Source: Prauserella flavalba (lineage in GTDB: Bacteria > Actinomycetota > Actinomycetes > Mycobacteriales > Pseudonocardiaceae). From it: a DNA stretch of 64,000 nucleotides. The stretch lies in assembly GCF_003202235.1 (NCBI RefSeq), contig NZ_MASU01000003.1:1-64000 (forward strand), in the 5' to 3' direction. The translations under genes were made by a program, and so were the position numbers. Below the pieces are notes generated by a model. It saw only the letters and a list, made by a program, of their open reading frames with translations. It made no database searches and was not told where the DNA came from. Below are positions 21,258 through 29,330 of this stretch, one piece after another; position 1 is the first letter of the stretch; each line of letters starts with the position of its first letter.

Positions 21258-22550
21258 GTGACTGTGCTCGACTCGCGACCCGAATCGCCGGGGGAGCCTG
21301 GTGGCTCCCCTTCGGCGGACTCGGCCGACGCCCTGCTCACCGAGAGCGGTGTGAGCATGGCGCCGTTGGACGATCTGGGTGAGGGCAGAGGCCCGTTCTG
21401 GCTCGACGAGTGGCTCGTGGCGCATGCCGCCGACGTGCTGGCCTGGCGCAGGCACATCCACGCGAACCCGGAACTCGCGCGCCGGGAGTACGGCACCACC
21501 GAGCTCGTGATGAGCCTCCTGCGGTCGGCGGGGCTGGCTCCCAAGGTGCTGCCGGGCGGCACCGGCGTGGTGTGTGACATCGGCAGCGGCACGACCTGTG
21601 TCGCCCTGCGCGCCGACATGGACGCCCTGCCGCTCACCGAGGCGACCGGGCTGCCGTACGCGTCGACCGTCGACGGTGTGGCGCACGCGTGTGGGCACGA
21701 CCTGCACACGACGGTGCTGCTGGCCGCCGGCATGGCGCTGGCGACCGCCCCCGAACTGCCCGGCCGCGTACGGCTCGTGTTCCAGCCAGCGGAGGAGGTC
21801 ATGCCCGGTGGCGCGCTCGACGCGATCGACGCGGGCGTGCTCGACGGCGTCGACCGGATCTTCGGCCTGCACTGCGATCCCCGGCTCCGGGTGGGCCAGG
21901 TCGGCACGCGGGTCGGCGCGCTGACCTCGGCGGCCGACCTGATCGAGCTGCGGCTCACCTCGCCCGGCGGGCACACGTCCCGCCCGCATCTGACCGCCGA
22001 CCTGGTGCACGCGCTGGGCACCGTGATCACGTCGCTGCCCGCGCTGCTGTCGCGGCGCGTGGACCCGAGGTCGGGCACGGTGCTCGTGTGGGGCGCCGTC
22101 CACGCGGGCGAGGCGGCTAACGCGGTGCCGCAGGAGGGCGTGCTGAGGGGCACGCTCCGCACGGCGGACCACGAGACGTGGAAGTCGCTGGAGCCCCTGG
22201 TGGCGTCGTCCATCCAGTCGCTGCTGGCCCCCACCGGTGTCGGCTACGAGCTCAACTACCGGCGTGGTGTGCCGCCGGTGGTCAGCGAGGAGGAGAGCAC
22301 GGCCCTCATGCGGGCCGGCGTCGAGGCGGCGCTGGGCGAGGAGGCGACGGCGGGTACCGAGCAGTCGTCGGGCGGCGAGGACTTCGGGTGGTATCTGGAG
22401 CATGTGCCGGGTGCGTTCGCGCGCCTCGGCGTGTGGTCCGGTGAGGGCTCCATGCGAGACCTTCACCAGCCCACCTTCGAACTCGACGAGCGGGCCCTGC
22501 TGACCGGCATCCGCGTGATGGTCCACACCGCACTGGGAGCACTGGCGTAG
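21258..22550 (+). CDS. M20-family amidohydrolase (AmiB1-like)
   Basis: 430-aa metallopeptidase/amidohydrolase related to N-acyl-amino-acid and hippurate hydrolases. Metal ligands lie in RADMDALPL, THACGHD-type AHACGHDLHTTVLL and QPAEEVMPGG; HTSRPH marks the lid domain. M. tuberculosis amiB1 (Rv3306c) occupies the equivalent place beside the PNP gene. GTG at 21258 is preferred because GGAGG lies 6 bases upstream; an ATG at 21357 would remove a poorly conserved 33-residue leader. The natural substrate is unknown. Confidence 0.87.
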   Translation: MTVLDSRPESPGEPGGSPSADSADALLTESGVSMAPLDDLGEGRGPFWLDEWLVAHAADVLAWRRHIHANPELARREYGTTELVMSLLRSAGLAPKVLPGGTGVVCDIGSGTTCVALRADMDALPLTEATGLPYASTVDGVAHACGHDLHTTVLLAAGMALATAPELPGRVRLVFQPAEEVMPGGALDAIDAGVLDGVDRIFGLHCDPRLRVGQVGTRVGALTSAADLIELRLTSPGGHTSRPHLTADLVHALGTVITSLPALLSRRVDPRSGTVLVWGAVHAGEAANAVPQEGVLRGTLRTADHETWKSLEPLVASSIQSLLAPTGVGYELNYRRGVPPVVSEEESTALMRAGVEAALGEEATAGTEQSSGGEDFGWYLEHVPGAFARLGVWSGEGSMRDLHQPTFELDERALLTGIRVMVHTALGALA

Positions 22551-22634
22551 CGCGAGTCGTGCACTCCCGCTCGCGAGTCGTACGTTCCCGACCGCGAGTT
22601 GTGCACTCCAGACGGCGAGTTGTGCGTTCGCGCG
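22551..22634 (+). repeat. 21-bp tandem repeat array C, copy 1 (4 units)
   Basis: Four 21-bp units in exact register, beginning on the base after the M20 stop codon. Units share CGCGAGTCGTGC or CGCGAGTTGTGC followed by an ACTCCCG or GTTCCCG block. Orientation is sense relative to the M20 gene that it follows. Related arrays occur at 23622-23723 and about 59400-59809. Confidence 0.88.
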
Positions 22635-22643
22635 TTGTCGCAG

Positions 22644-22671
22644 TTATCCACAGCCGGGTGAGTTATCCACA
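22644..22671 (+). promoter_or_regulatory. Two perfect DnaA-box consensus sequences
   Basis: TTATCCACA occurs at 22644-22652 and again at 22663-22671, 19 bases apart in the same orientation, 50 bases before the DUF559 gene start. Both match the DnaA box consensus exactly. This is not an origin by context (no dnaA/dnaN nearby), so they may be regulatory or titration sites. Confidence 0.55.
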
Positions 22672-22721
22672 GTTTGTGAAAAGCCGCCCGGAAGGGCAGG
22701 CGAAGGCCGGACCGTGGATGC

Positions 22722-23621
22722 ATGAACTCACTTCCCGAAGGCCTCCACGGGGCCTACCTGCGTGCCGAGTTGGAGCGTGAGCTCGGGTCCGGCGAACTTC
22801 GCGGCCTGCTCCGAGAAGGGCGCCTGACCAGGGCTTCTCGCACTGTGCTGGTCGACCCGCGTCGGGCCGCCGACTTTGTCACGCGTGCAGCGGCCTGCCT
22901 GCTCGGCGCTGGTTCCGACGCGGTGCTGACGAGCCACAGCGCGTTGGCCGTCCACGGCTGCAGCGTCGCCGAGACGGCACCTATCCACATCCTCGTGCCG
23001 TATCGATCACAGCCTCGGCGGCGCGCCGGGATGGTGCTGCACCACGGCGTGGTCGACCCGCAGGACGTCGAGGTGATCTGCGGACTGCGGGTGCTGGCGC
23101 TCGACGTGGCCGTGGCCGAGGTGCTGAGCCGCGGCACCCGACGGGCCGGGATTGCCTGCGCCGACCAGGCGTTGCGCCTCGTCGCCCAGGACGCGCGGGC
23201 GGAGTTCCGAGCGTGGGTCGAGGAGCGGATCCGGTCGCGCGCCGATCCGCGCGGCCGACGGCAAGCGCGTGGCCTGCTCGACCTGGCGACCGGCCTGGCC
23301 GAGTCGCCGGCGGAAAGCTGGACGCTGCTCGTGTTCGTCGACGCCGACCTTCCCGTTCCCCAGCAGCAGTACCGCATCACGGACCTGGCCGGGAACGAGA
23401 TCTACCGGCTGGACTTCGCCTGGCCGGAGCCGCGGGTGGCGGTGGAGTACGACGGCTACGAGGCGCACGAGTCCCGCCAGGAAGCCGATGCCGCACGCGA
23501 CGCGGACCTCGAGCGGCGGGGTTGGATCGTCATTCGCGCGGACGCTGCCGACCTCAAGGACCCGGGACGGCTGATCGGTGCGGTCAGGGCGGCCTTCCGG
23601 AGACGAGGGTTGGCCGCTTGA
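22722..23621 (+). CDS. DUF559 (Vsr-like nuclease fold) protein
   Basis: 299 aa. The N-terminal part (about 1-100) resembles the AbiEi-type antitoxin/winged-helix domain often found on these proteins (LRGLLREGRLTRASRTVLVD). The C-terminal DUF559 region has a restriction-endonuclease-like core: YRLDFAWPEPRVAVEYDGYE, then RDADLERRGWIVIR. Such proteins are common, multi-copy and uncharacterised in actinobacteria. It is preceded by two DnaA boxes and bracketed by inverted arrays of repeat C. The ATG at 22722 has only a weak ribosome-binding site. Confidence 0.8.
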   Translation: MNSLPEGLHGAYLRAELERELGSGELRGLLREGRLTRASRTVLVDPRRAADFVTRAAACLLGAGSDAVLTSHSALAVHGCSVAETAPIHILVPYRSQPRRRAGMVLHHGVVDPQDVEVICGLRVLALDVAVAEVLSRGTRRAGIACADQALRLVAQDARAEFRAWVEERIRSRADPRGRRQARGLLDLATGLAESPAESWTLLVFVDADLPVPQQQYRITDLAGNEIYRLDFAWPEPRVAVEYDGYEAHESRQEADAARDADLERRGWIVIRADAADLKDPGRLIGAVRAAFRRRGLAA

Positions 23622-23723
23622 CGCACGACTCGCTGTCGGGAACGCAAGACTCGCGAGCAGGAACGCAAGACTCGCGAGCGGGAAGGCACGACTCGCGTGC
23701 GGGAGCGCACGACTCGCGCGGGG
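23622..23723 (-). repeat. 21-bp tandem repeat array C, copy 2 (5 units)
   Basis: Five 21-bp units fill the space exactly from the DUF559 stop to the stop of the minus-strand gamma-glutamylcyclotransferase gene. Read on the minus strand they are the same motif as array 1 (GCGAGTCGTGC, then TTCCCGC), i.e. sense relative to the cyclotransferase gene and inverted relative to array 1. Confidence 0.88.
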
Positions 23724-24182
23724 TTAGGGGCCTATGCCTTTGCAGGGGCGGGTGCGGAGCGCCTCGACGTAGTCGGCCGGGGCGCCGGCGTCCTCCGCCG
23801 CATCGGCGAGCACGCCCAGGTACCGCGCTGAGGGGAGACCGCCCTCGTAGGCATCCAGCACGTAGAGCCAGGCCAGCACCGAGCCGTCCATGGTCTGCAC
23901 CCGGAGCCGGATCTTGTTGTGCATCCCGAGCTCGCCGCCCTCCCACTGATCGAGGGCGGACTCGTCGAGATGGGTCACGTCGTAGAGCACCACGAACACC
24001 CGCGACGACGGATCCTCCACGATCGTCGCGAGCGCGCCCTCCCAGCCGAGATCCTCGCCACCGAAGGTCAGGCGCCAGCCTTCGAGCCAACCGGTACCCG
24101 CCATCGGCGAGTGCGGAGCTCGCTCCATCATCTGCGAGGGCGCCATGTTGGACCCGTAAGCGGCATACAAGGGCACGGCCAC
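23724..24182 (-). CDS. Gamma-glutamylcyclotransferase-like protein
   Basis: 152 aa of the GGCT/AIG2 fold. The substrate loop YAAYGSNM at residues 7-14 and the acidic DAYEGGLPS segment with the probable catalytic Glu near 113 are present. Members release 5-oxoproline from gamma-glutamyl compounds, but many are unassigned. Divergent from lpdA with a 92-base gap. Confidence 0.78.
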   Translation of the reverse strand: MAVPLYAAYGSNMAPSQMMERAPHSPMAGTGWLEGWRLTFGGEDLGWEGALATIVEDPSSRVFVVLYDVTHLDESALDQWEGGELGMHNKIRLRVQTMDGSVLAWLYVLDAYEGGLPSARYLGVLADAAEDAGAPADYVEALRTRPCKGIGP

Positions 24183-24274
24183 AGCCTAACGGCCGTGCGC
24201 TCACCCGAAAGGACGCACTCCGCGTGTCCCCGCCTAGAGTGGGCTCGACGGCGCTCAACGAGAAGGGAACCAGC

Positions 24275-25675
24275 GTGACCAGGATCGTGATCATGGGCGG
24301 CGGACCAGCCGGCTACGAGGCGGCCTTGGTCGCGGCGCAACACGGGGCCGACGTGACCGTCGTGGAGCGCGACGGACTCGGTGGCGCCTGCGTGCTGTAC
24401 GACTGCGTGCCCTCCAAGACGTTCATCGCGTCGTCAGGTGCCCGCGCGAGCCTCCACGGCTTCGCCGAGCTGGGCATCACCACCGATCTCGCCGACACGA
24501 GCATCGACCTGCCAACCGTGCACGGTCGCGTGCGCGGGCTCGCGCTCGCGCAGTCGGCGGACATCCGCGCCCGCGTGCAGCGCGAGGGTGTGCGCGTGAT
24601 CACCGGCACCGCCCGCTTCTGCGACGAAGAGACCGGGCTCGCCACCCACAAGGTCGCCGTCACCGGCGCCGAGATCGACGAGGTGCTCGATGCCGACGTG
24701 GTGCTCATCGCCACCGGCGCCACCCCGCGCGTGCTGCCCGGCGCCGTTCCCGACGGCGAGCGCATCCTCGACTGGCGCCAGCTCTACGACCTGCCCGAAC
24801 TGCCCGAGCACCTCGCCGTGATCGGCTCGGGTGTCACGGGCGCCGAGTTCGCCTCCGCCTACACCGAGATGGGCGTCAAGGTCACCGTCGTCTCCAGCCG
24901 CGACCGGGTCCTGCCCCACGAGGACGCCGACGCCGCCGCCGTGCTGGAAGAGGTCTTCTCCCAGCGCGGCACCACCGTGGTCAAGCACGCCCGCGCCGAC
25001 CGCGTCGAGCGCACCGAGAAGGGTGTGCTGATCCACCTCACGGACGGCAGGCAGATCGAGGCGAGCCACGCGCTGATGACCGTCGGCTCGGTGCCCAACA
25101 CCGCCGACATCGGGCTGGATCGCGTCGGCATCGAGCCCGGCCCCGGCGGGTTCATCACCGTCGACCGGGTGTCGCGCACCAGCGCGCCCGGTGTCTACGC
25201 CGCGGGTGACTGCACGGGTGTGCTGATGCTGGCCTCGGTGGCGAGCATGCAGGGCCGCATCGCGATGTGGCACGCGCTCGGCGAGGGGGTGGCGCCGATC
25301 CGCCTGCGGACGGTCGCCGCGAACGTGTTCACCCACCCCGAGATCGCGACGGTCGGCATCAGCCAGCAGGCCATCGACTCCGGCGAGGTGCCCGCCCGCA
25401 CGATCATGCTGCCGCTGGCGACGAACGCGCGGGCCAAGATGGAGGGCCTGCGCCAGGGCTTCGTGAAGCTGTTCTGCCGCCCGGCGACGGGCGTCGTGGT
25501 CGGCGGCGTGGTGGTGGCGCCCACCGCGAGTGAGCTGATCCTGCCGATCGCGCTGGCGGTGCAGAACCAGTTGACGGTGGAGCACCTGGCGCTGACGTTC
25601 TCGGTGTACCCGTCGCTGTCCGGTTCGATCACCGAGGCGGGCAGGCAGCTCATGCGCCACGACGACCTCGACTGA
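24275..25675 (+). CDS. lpdA: LpdA-type NAD(P)H:quinone dehydrogenase
   Basis: 466-aa flavoprotein of the pyridine nucleotide-disulfide reductase family. FAD motif MGGGPAGYEAAL, a redox-active-type CVLYDC pair (GGACVLYDCVPSK), NAD motif VIGSGVTGAEFAS, and FAD segment GVYAAGDCTG. The C-terminal HxxPxxSE pair of true lipoamide dehydrogenases is missing (SVYPSLSGS instead), as reported for M. tuberculosis LpdA (Rv3303c), which reduces quinones rather than lipoamide. The GTG at 24275 follows GAGAAGGGA; the open frame extends upstream but without homology. Confidence 0.88.
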   Translation: MTRIVIMGGGPAGYEAALVAAQHGADVTVVERDGLGGACVLYDCVPSKTFIASSGARASLHGFAELGITTDLADTSIDLPTVHGRVRGLALAQSADIRARVQREGVRVITGTARFCDEETGLATHKVAVTGAEIDEVLDADVVLIATGATPRVLPGAVPDGERILDWRQLYDLPELPEHLAVIGSGVTGAEFASAYTEMGVKVTVVSSRDRVLPHEDADAAAVLEEVFSQRGTTVVKHARADRVERTEKGVLIHLTDGRQIEASHALMTVGSVPNTADIGLDRVGIEPGPGGFITVDRVSRTSAPGVYAAGDCTGVLMLASVASMQGRIAMWHALGEGVAPIRLRTVAANVFTHPEIATVGISQQAIDSGEVPARTIMLPLATNARAKMEGLRQGFVKLFCRPATGVVVGGVVVAPTASELILPIALAVQNQLTVEHLALTFSVYPSLSGSITEAGRQLMRHDDLD

Positions 25676-25746
25676 CGCTCCCCACCGACAGCGGTGCGGG
25701 GTGACACTGGTCACGCCACATCGTTGACGAGTAGGGGAGTGCGGCA

Positions 25747-26529
25747 ATGGTCACTCGTGACACACCGTGGCCCGACGGGACTCCGTGCTGGGTCGACCTG
25801 ATGGCCCCCGACCCTCGCATGGCAATCGACTTCTACGGGGCCCTGTTCGCGTGGGCGTTCGCCGACCAGGGCGACGAGACCGGCAACTACCTGCTGGCGT
25901 CGCTCGGCGGGCGGCTGGTCGCCGGGGTGGGCGGGATGCCGCCCGGCCAGGAAGACGCGCCCGCGGCGTGGACGACGTACCTCGCGACGTCCGACCTCGG
26001 CAAGACGGTGGCGATGGTCGGCGACCACGGCGGACAGGTCATGGTGCCGCCGACGGCCGTGGGACCGGCGGGCAGGCTCGCCGTCGCGGCCGATCCGACC
26101 GGTGCGGTCTTCGGGCTCTGGCAGGCGGGGGAACACAACGGCGTCGGGCTCGCGAACGCGGCGGGCTCGTTGAACTGGAACGAGTGCCTCACGCGGGACT
26201 ACGACCGGGCGAGGGACTTCTACGCCGCGGTGTTCGGGCACACCTTCGAGGACATGTCGGACGAGGGCTTCCGGTACTCGACGCTGAAGGCGGGCGGCAA
26301 GGTGGTCGGCGGGGTCGGCCTGCTGCCCGACGAGGTGCCCGCCGACGTTCCGCCTCACTGGGCGGTCTACTTCGCGGTGAGCGACACCGACGCGACCGTC
26401 GCGAGGGTGACCGAGCTGGGCGGCGAGCTCGTGCGGGAGCCGTGGGACTCGCCCTACGGCAGGCTGGCGCAGGTCACCGACAACCAGGGAGCCCACTTCC
26501 GCGTCATCACCGCAACCGAGGCACCGTGA
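25747..26529 (+). CDS. Two-domain VOC (glyoxalase-like) protein
   Basis: 260 aa with two tandem vicinal-oxygen-chelate modules (about 10-125 and 140-255). Each begins with a PCWVDLMAPDP- or NWNECLTRDY-type strand and contains FYGALFAW or FYAAVFGH. It resembles the CFP30B family of mycobacteria (Rv0577). The substrate is unknown; it may be an antibiotic-binding or dioxygenase-like protein. The ATG is preceded by GTAGGGGAG. It converges on glpK across repeat A. Confidence 0.82.
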   Translation: MVTRDTPWPDGTPCWVDLMAPDPRMAIDFYGALFAWAFADQGDETGNYLLASLGGRLVAGVGGMPPGQEDAPAAWTTYLATSDLGKTVAMVGDHGGQVMVPPTAVGPAGRLAVAADPTGAVFGLWQAGEHNGVGLANAAGSLNWNECLTRDYDRARDFYAAVFGHTFEDMSDEGFRYSTLKAGGKVVGGVGLLPDEVPADVPPHWAVYFAVSDTDATVARVTELGGELVREPWDSPYGRLAQVTDNQGAHFRVITATEAP

Positions 26530-26537
26530 CGAGAAGG

Positions 26538-26586
26538 GAGCAAGGGAGCTTTACTCCCGAAAAACGGGAGTAAAGCTCCCTTGCTC
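26538..26586. repeat. Dispersed palindromic repeat A, copy 3 (perfect hairpin)
   Basis: A perfect 22-bp inverted repeat (GAGCAAGGGAGCTTTACTCC plus CG) with an AAAAA loop between the convergent VOC and glpK genes. It probably terminates both. Same family as 7541-7592 and 12083-12131. Confidence 0.88.
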
Positions 26587-26622
26587 ACCTGAGAACCACC
26601 CGATCGAGGTGGTGCGAACGGG

Positions 26623-28134
26623 TCAGTCACTCTCCACCCAGTCGAAGGTCTTCGTCACGGCCTTCTTCCAGTTGCGGTACTCGCGCTCCCGGCGGATGTC
26701 GTCCATCCCCGGGTCCCACTGCTTGTCCTTGGCCCAGTTGTTGCGGATGTCCTCCTCGCTCTTCCAGAAGCCCACGGCGAGACCCGCGGCGTAGGCGGAG
26801 CCGAGCGCGGTCGTCTCGTTCACCACCGGGCGGATCACCGATACGCCGAGGATGTCGGCCTGGAACTGCATCAGCAGGTCGTTGACGACCATGCCGCCGT
26901 CCACCTTCAGCGTCTTGAGCGGCACGCCCGAGTCGGCGTTCATCGCGTCGATCACCTCGCGCGTCTGGAACGCCGTCGCCTCCAGCACCGCCCTCGCCAG
27001 GTGACCCTTGTTGACGTAACGCGTCAGCCCCACGATCGCGCCGCGCGCGTCCGAACGCCAGTACGGCGCGAACAGACCGGAGAACGCCGGCACGAAGTAC
27101 GCCCCGCCGTTGTCCTCCACCGTGCGTGCGTGTTCCTCGATCTCCGCGGCCGAGGAGATCATGCCGAGGTTGTCACGCAGCCACTGCACCAGCGAGCCCG
27201 TGACCGCGATCGAGCCCTCCAGCGCGTACACCGTGTCGTTCGTGCCGATCTTGTAGCAGACCGTCGTGAGCAGACCGTTCTGCGAGAGCACCTTCTCGGT
27301 TCCGGTGTTCAGCAGCACGAAGTTGCCGGTGCCGTAGGTGTTCTTCGCCTCGCCGGGGGAGAGACACGCCTGGCCGAACGTCGCCGCCTGCTGGTCGCCG
27401 AGGATGCCGGCGATCGGCACCCCGCCGAGCGCGCCACGCTCCCGCACCTTGCCGTACTCCTCCGACGACGACCGGATCTCCGGCAGCATCGACATCGGAA
27501 TGCCCATGTCGGACGCGATGCCCTCGTCCCACTGCAGCGTGTCGAGGTCCATCAGCATCGTGCGGGAGGCGTTGGTCGGGTCGGTGACGTGGATACCGCC
27601 GTCCACCCCGCCGGTCATGTTCCACAACACCCACGTGTCCATGTTGCCGAACAGCAAATCACCGGCTTCGGCACGTTGCCGTGCACCGTCCACATTGTCC
27701 AGGATCCACTTGACCTTCGGCCCCGAGAAGTACGTCGCGAGCGGCAGGCCCGTCTTCTCCCGGTACCGTTCCTGCCCGCCGCCGAGCGCGCCGAGCTCGT
27801 TGACGATCCGGTCGGTCCTCGTGTCCTGCCACACGATCGCGTTGTACACGGGCTTGCCGGTCTTGCGGTCCCACACCAGCGTGGTCTCGCGCTGGTTGGT
27901 GATGCCGACCGCGGCGATGTCGGCGGTCGTGACGTCGGCCTTCGCGAGTGCGCCGCCCGCGGTCGCCCTGGCGTTGGCCCAGATCTCCTCGGCGTCGTGC
28001 TCCACCCATCCGGCCTGCGGGAAAATCTGCTCGTGCTCGCGCTGGTCGACGGCGACGACGCTGCCGGAATGATCGAAAAGCATCGTTCTGGTCGACGTCG
28101 TGCCCTGGTCGACCGCGGCCACATATGAAGCCAT
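26623..28134 (-). CDS. glpK: Glycerol kinase
   Basis: 503-aa FGGY kinase phosphorylating glycerol to sn-glycerol 3-phosphate. N-terminal phosphate loop [15 protein letters not shown], then GITNQRETT and [33 protein letters not shown] and C-terminal [18 protein letters not shown]. Length and motifs match the family throughout. It follows glpF by 21 bases with AGAAAGGAAG as its ribosome-binding site, so the two are cotranscribed: uptake then trapping. Confidence 0.97.
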   Translation of the reverse strand: MASYVAAVDQGTTSTRTMLFDHSGSVVAVDQREHEQIFPQAGWVEHDAEEIWANARATAGGALAKADVTTADIAAVGITNQRETTLVWDRKTGKPVYNAIVWQDTRTDRIVNELGALGGGQERYREKTGLPLATYFSGPKVKWILDNVDGARQRAEAGDLLFGNMDTWVLWNMTGGVDGGIHVTDPTNASRTMLMDLDTLQWDEGIASDMGIPMSMLPEIRSSSEEYGKVRERGALGGVPIAGILGDQQAATFGQACLSPGEAKNTYGTGNFVLLNTGTEKVLSQNGLLTTVCYKIGTNDTVYALEGSIAVTGSLVQWLRDNLGMISSAAEIEEHARTVEDNGGAYFVPAFSGLFAPYWRSDARGAIVGLTRYVNKGHLARAVLEATAFQTREVIDAMNADSGVPLKTLKVDGGMVVNDLLMQFQADILGVSVIRPVVNETTALGSAYAAGLAVGFWKSEEDIRNNWAKDKQWDPGMDDIRREREYRNWKKAVTKTFDWVESD

Positions 28135-28155
28135 CCTGCTTCCTTTCTGGAGCTG

Positions 28156-29148
28156 CTATTCCGATGTGCTCGTCTGTGGCGGCCGCGACTCCGAAATCGC
28201 CTCCTCCGAGGATGTCCTGGTCACGGTTTCGTCGGTCGGTTCGGGGACGCGCCCAGGCGGCGGGCCCTCCACACCGAACGGGGTTTCACGCGCGACGAGG
28301 ACCTGGCCGATGAAGAAGTCGTAGATCAGGATGCCGACCACACCACCGACCAGCGGCCCGGCTATCGGGATCCACCAGTAGTTGCTGAACCAGTCGCCGT
28401 TGCCGGGCATCGCGGCATCACCCCAGCCGGCGATCCAGGCGAGCATCCGTGGCCCGAAGTCACGAGCCGGGTTGATCGCGTAACCGGCGTTCGTGCCGAA
28501 GCTCAGGCCGATGGCCACCACCACGAAACCGATCGCCCACGGTCCGAAGTTGCTTTGTGGCGCCTGGTTCCGGCTGTCGATCAAAGCGGCCACCAGCATC
28601 ACGAGAATGGCCGTGCCGACGATTTGGTCGACCAGCGGTCCCCATATTCCGTTGCCGAAGTATTCCGCTGGGAACGTCGCGAATATCGAGAATGTAGCGA
28701 CGTCACCGGACTTCGGCGTTCCCGCGGCCTGCAGGAAGGCGTTGATCGCGTCGTAGTACACGGCGTAGACCACCGCCGCGCCGGCGAACGCGCCGAGGAT
28801 CTGCGCGATCCAATAGGGAACCACCTTCACCCAGGGGAACGCGCGCCGCACCGCCATCGCCAGTGTCACCGCCGGGTTGATGTGCGCGCCGCTCACACCA
28901 CCCGCGGCGTACACGGCGAACACCACGGCCAGTCCCCAGCCGAAGGCGATGATGAGCCAGTTCGCGGGACCGAAGTCCGCGGTTTGCCTGCCGGATCCAG
29001 GCAGGCCCGCCAGCGCCACGGCGACCGAGCCGCAGCCGAGGAGAATAAGTATCGCCGTGCCCAGGAACTCGGCCAGTAACTCGCCACCGGTGGTTTGACG
29101 TAGTCTGGCCAAGCCGTTGGTCTGGTGTCTGGTGTTTGTCGCACTCAT
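28156..29148 (-). CDS. glpF: Glycerol facilitator (MIP/aquaporin family)
   Basis: 330-aa channel with six membrane helices and two half-helices carrying NPA boxes (GAHINPAVTLA and YAINPARDFGP); the Arg and Asp after the second NPA are typical of glycerol-conducting aquaglyceroporins. A hydrophilic C-terminal tail of about 45 residues (from ARETPFGVEG) is longer than in E. coli GlpF. The ATG follows CGGAGGTG. First gene of glpFK, divergent from glpD. Confidence 0.92.
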   Translation of the reverse strand: MSATNTRHQTNGLARLRQTTGGELLAEFLGTAILILLGCGSVAVALAGLPGSGRQTADFGPANWLIIAFGWGLAVVFAVYAAGGVSGAHINPAVTLAMAVRRAFPWVKVVPYWIAQILGAFAGAAVVYAVYYDAINAFLQAAGTPKSGDVATFSIFATFPAEYFGNGIWGPLVDQIVGTAILVMLVAALIDSRNQAPQSNFGPWAIGFVVVAIGLSFGTNAGYAINPARDFGPRMLAWIAGWGDAAMPGNGDWFSNYWWIPIAGPLVGGVVGILIYDFFIGQVLVARETPFGVEGPPPGRVPEPTDETVTRTSSEEAISESRPPQTSTSE

Positions 29149-29330
29149 GCCACACCTCCGGTATCGGGACTGCGTCGTCCCTCGTTTTCATCGTGCTCCG
29201 CGCCTCGATCTGGGACAAGATCTGAAGCGGGGGGTGTCGTTCAGGGCTGATTCGATCCGGCCTGACGTGGGAAGCTCCCAGAAGGCCGTCGTGTCGTGCG
29301 GCGGCGTCTGCCGTGGTGAGGAGGCGAGTA
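29149..29330. promoter_or_regulatory. glpF/glpD divergent control region
   Basis: 182 bases between divergent glycerol genes; both promoters must lie here. No regulator gene for glycerol is adjacent, and I could not assign a convincing operator or hexamers. GAGGAGG at 29318-29324 serves glpD. Confidence 0.4.

Noticed and set aside
22551-22721. Replication origin suggested by two DnaA boxes
   Set aside because: Only two boxes, no AT-rich unwinding region and no dnaA, dnaN or rpmH nearby.
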